DNA from: JBKEDC01 sp047974225
GTDB lineage: Bacteria > Bacteroidota > Bacteroidia > Bacteroidales > Prolixibacteraceae
Direction of reading: 5' to 3'
Assembly: GCA_047974225.1 (NCBI GenBank)
Contig: JBKECD010000017.1
Span: 1 to 12,088 of the forward strand
Length of the DNA stretch: 12,088 nucleotides
Shown: positions 11,630-12,088 of the stretch, piece by piece
Layout of the letters: the number at the start of each line of letters is the position of its first letter
How positions within the stretch are numbered: the stretch's first letter is position 1
Made by a program: the position numbers and the translations under genes
Notes under the pieces: model-generated
The model's database searches: none
The model's input: the letters and a program-made list of their open reading frames with translations, nothing else
What the model was told of the DNA's origin: nothing

Positions 11630-12088
11630 TCAATAGGCAAAATCTGCCAAAGACTTTTCAAGCTTTTTGCGAGCAAAGAAAATCCGACTCTTCACCGTGC
11701 CCAAGGGTATTTTCATTTTTTCGGCAATTTCCTGATACTGATAGCCATCGAGAAACATCATAAAAGGCACTCGATATTCACCCGCAAGCTCTTTGATGCC
11801 TGCCGAAATCTCCTGCTCACTAAACGCAGAGTCTGGAGTGGCAAAAACATCATCACAGCGCAGCGACATATGATATTCATTATTTGTTTTATCAAAAGCC
11901 ATGCGCACTTTCTGATTGTGGCGATAATTGTTGATAAATGAGTTTTTCATGATCGTGTAAATCCACGCTTTGATGTTGGTGTCGTCCCTGAATTTATCCC
12001 GATAGGTGAGCGCTTTCAAGAAAGTCTCTTGCAGTAAATCCTGAGCCGTCTCGGGGTCGGCAGTCAGACTGAGCGCATAATGATATAA
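11630..12088 (-). CDS. ECF-type RNA polymerase sigma factor (5' end cut by window)
   Basis: The minus-strand frame is open to the right edge, giving 152 visible residues and a TGA stop. The visible N-terminal part LYHYALSLTADPETAQDLLQ followed by ETFLKALTYRDKF and NIKAWIYTIMKNSFINNYR is sigma region 2 (core binding and -10 recognition). After a linker, the segment FMMFLDGYQYQEIAEKMKIP and GTVKSRIFFARKKLEKSL is the region 4 helix-turn-helix for the -35 element. Only the first few tens of residues are missing. Domain order fits group 4 (ECF) sigma factors, usually released by an anti-sigma factor on an envelope or stress signal; no anti-sigma gene is visible here. A shorter start at TTG 12019 would cut region 2 and is rejected. 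Confidence 0.93.
   Translation of the reverse strand, partial: LYHYALSLTADPETAQDLLQETFLKALTYRDKFRDDTNIKAWIYTIMKNSFINNYRHNQKVRMAFDKTNNEYHMSLRCDDVFATPDSAFSEQEISAGIKELAGEYRVPFMMFLDGYQYQEIAEKMKIPLGTVKSRIFFARKKLEKSLADFAY

Overview
The window looks like chromosomal DNA of a member of the Bacteroidota, most likely order Bacteroidales. Most confident genes are preceded by the -7 box TAnnTTTG typical of this phylum, and Shine-Dalgarno sequences are weak or absent. The gene content also fits: a FeoA-type start, a DUF2007-plus-tandem-Usp protein, a CarAB pair, an ECF sigma factor and several Bacteroidales-style hypothetical proteins. This is ordinary housekeeping DNA. I see no phage, plasmid, insertion sequence, CRISPR array or defence system.

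Layout from left to right. (1) The minus-strand start of a FeoA-like ferrous iron transport gene runs off the left edge. (2) A gap of about 350 bases follows, ending in a (TA)n tract next to a -7 box, then a protein made of two STAS/SpoIIAA-like domains. (3) A three-gene + strand cluster comes next: an unknown 248-residue protein, formate-tetrahydrofolate ligase (fhs) and a small MTH1187/YqgV-type thiamine-binding protein. The gaps on both sides of fhs are filled by arrays of tiny inverted repeats joined by ATAAAC linkers. (4) Two identical tRNA-Arg(ACG) genes end at a GAAA-loop terminator. (5) carA and carB follow, encoding carbamoyl phosphate synthetase for pyrimidine and arginine synthesis. 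Their leader holds a strong terminator-like hairpin and so suggests attenuation. (6) An intergenic zone holds several GC-rich palindromic repeats with the core ctcccccgaagggggag and a small predicted membrane protein whose C-terminus is encoded by one of them. (7) A universal stress protein lies on the minus strand. Divergent from it are an acidic small protein and a PspC-domain protein, ended by a 20-bp bidirectional terminator. (8) The last gene is an ECF sigma factor on the minus strand, cut by the right edge.

Metabolically, fhs supplies 10-formyl-THF for one-carbon and purine metabolism and carAB supplies carbamoyl phosphate, but nothing in the sequence shows that they are co-regulated.

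The most unusual content is non-coding. It comprises the phased mini-hairpin arrays around fhs, a second palindromic repeat family that often starts at stop codons (one copy carrying a third repeat in its loop), the carAB leader hairpin with a 7-codon reading frame, and a possibly phase-variable TA-repeat promoter.
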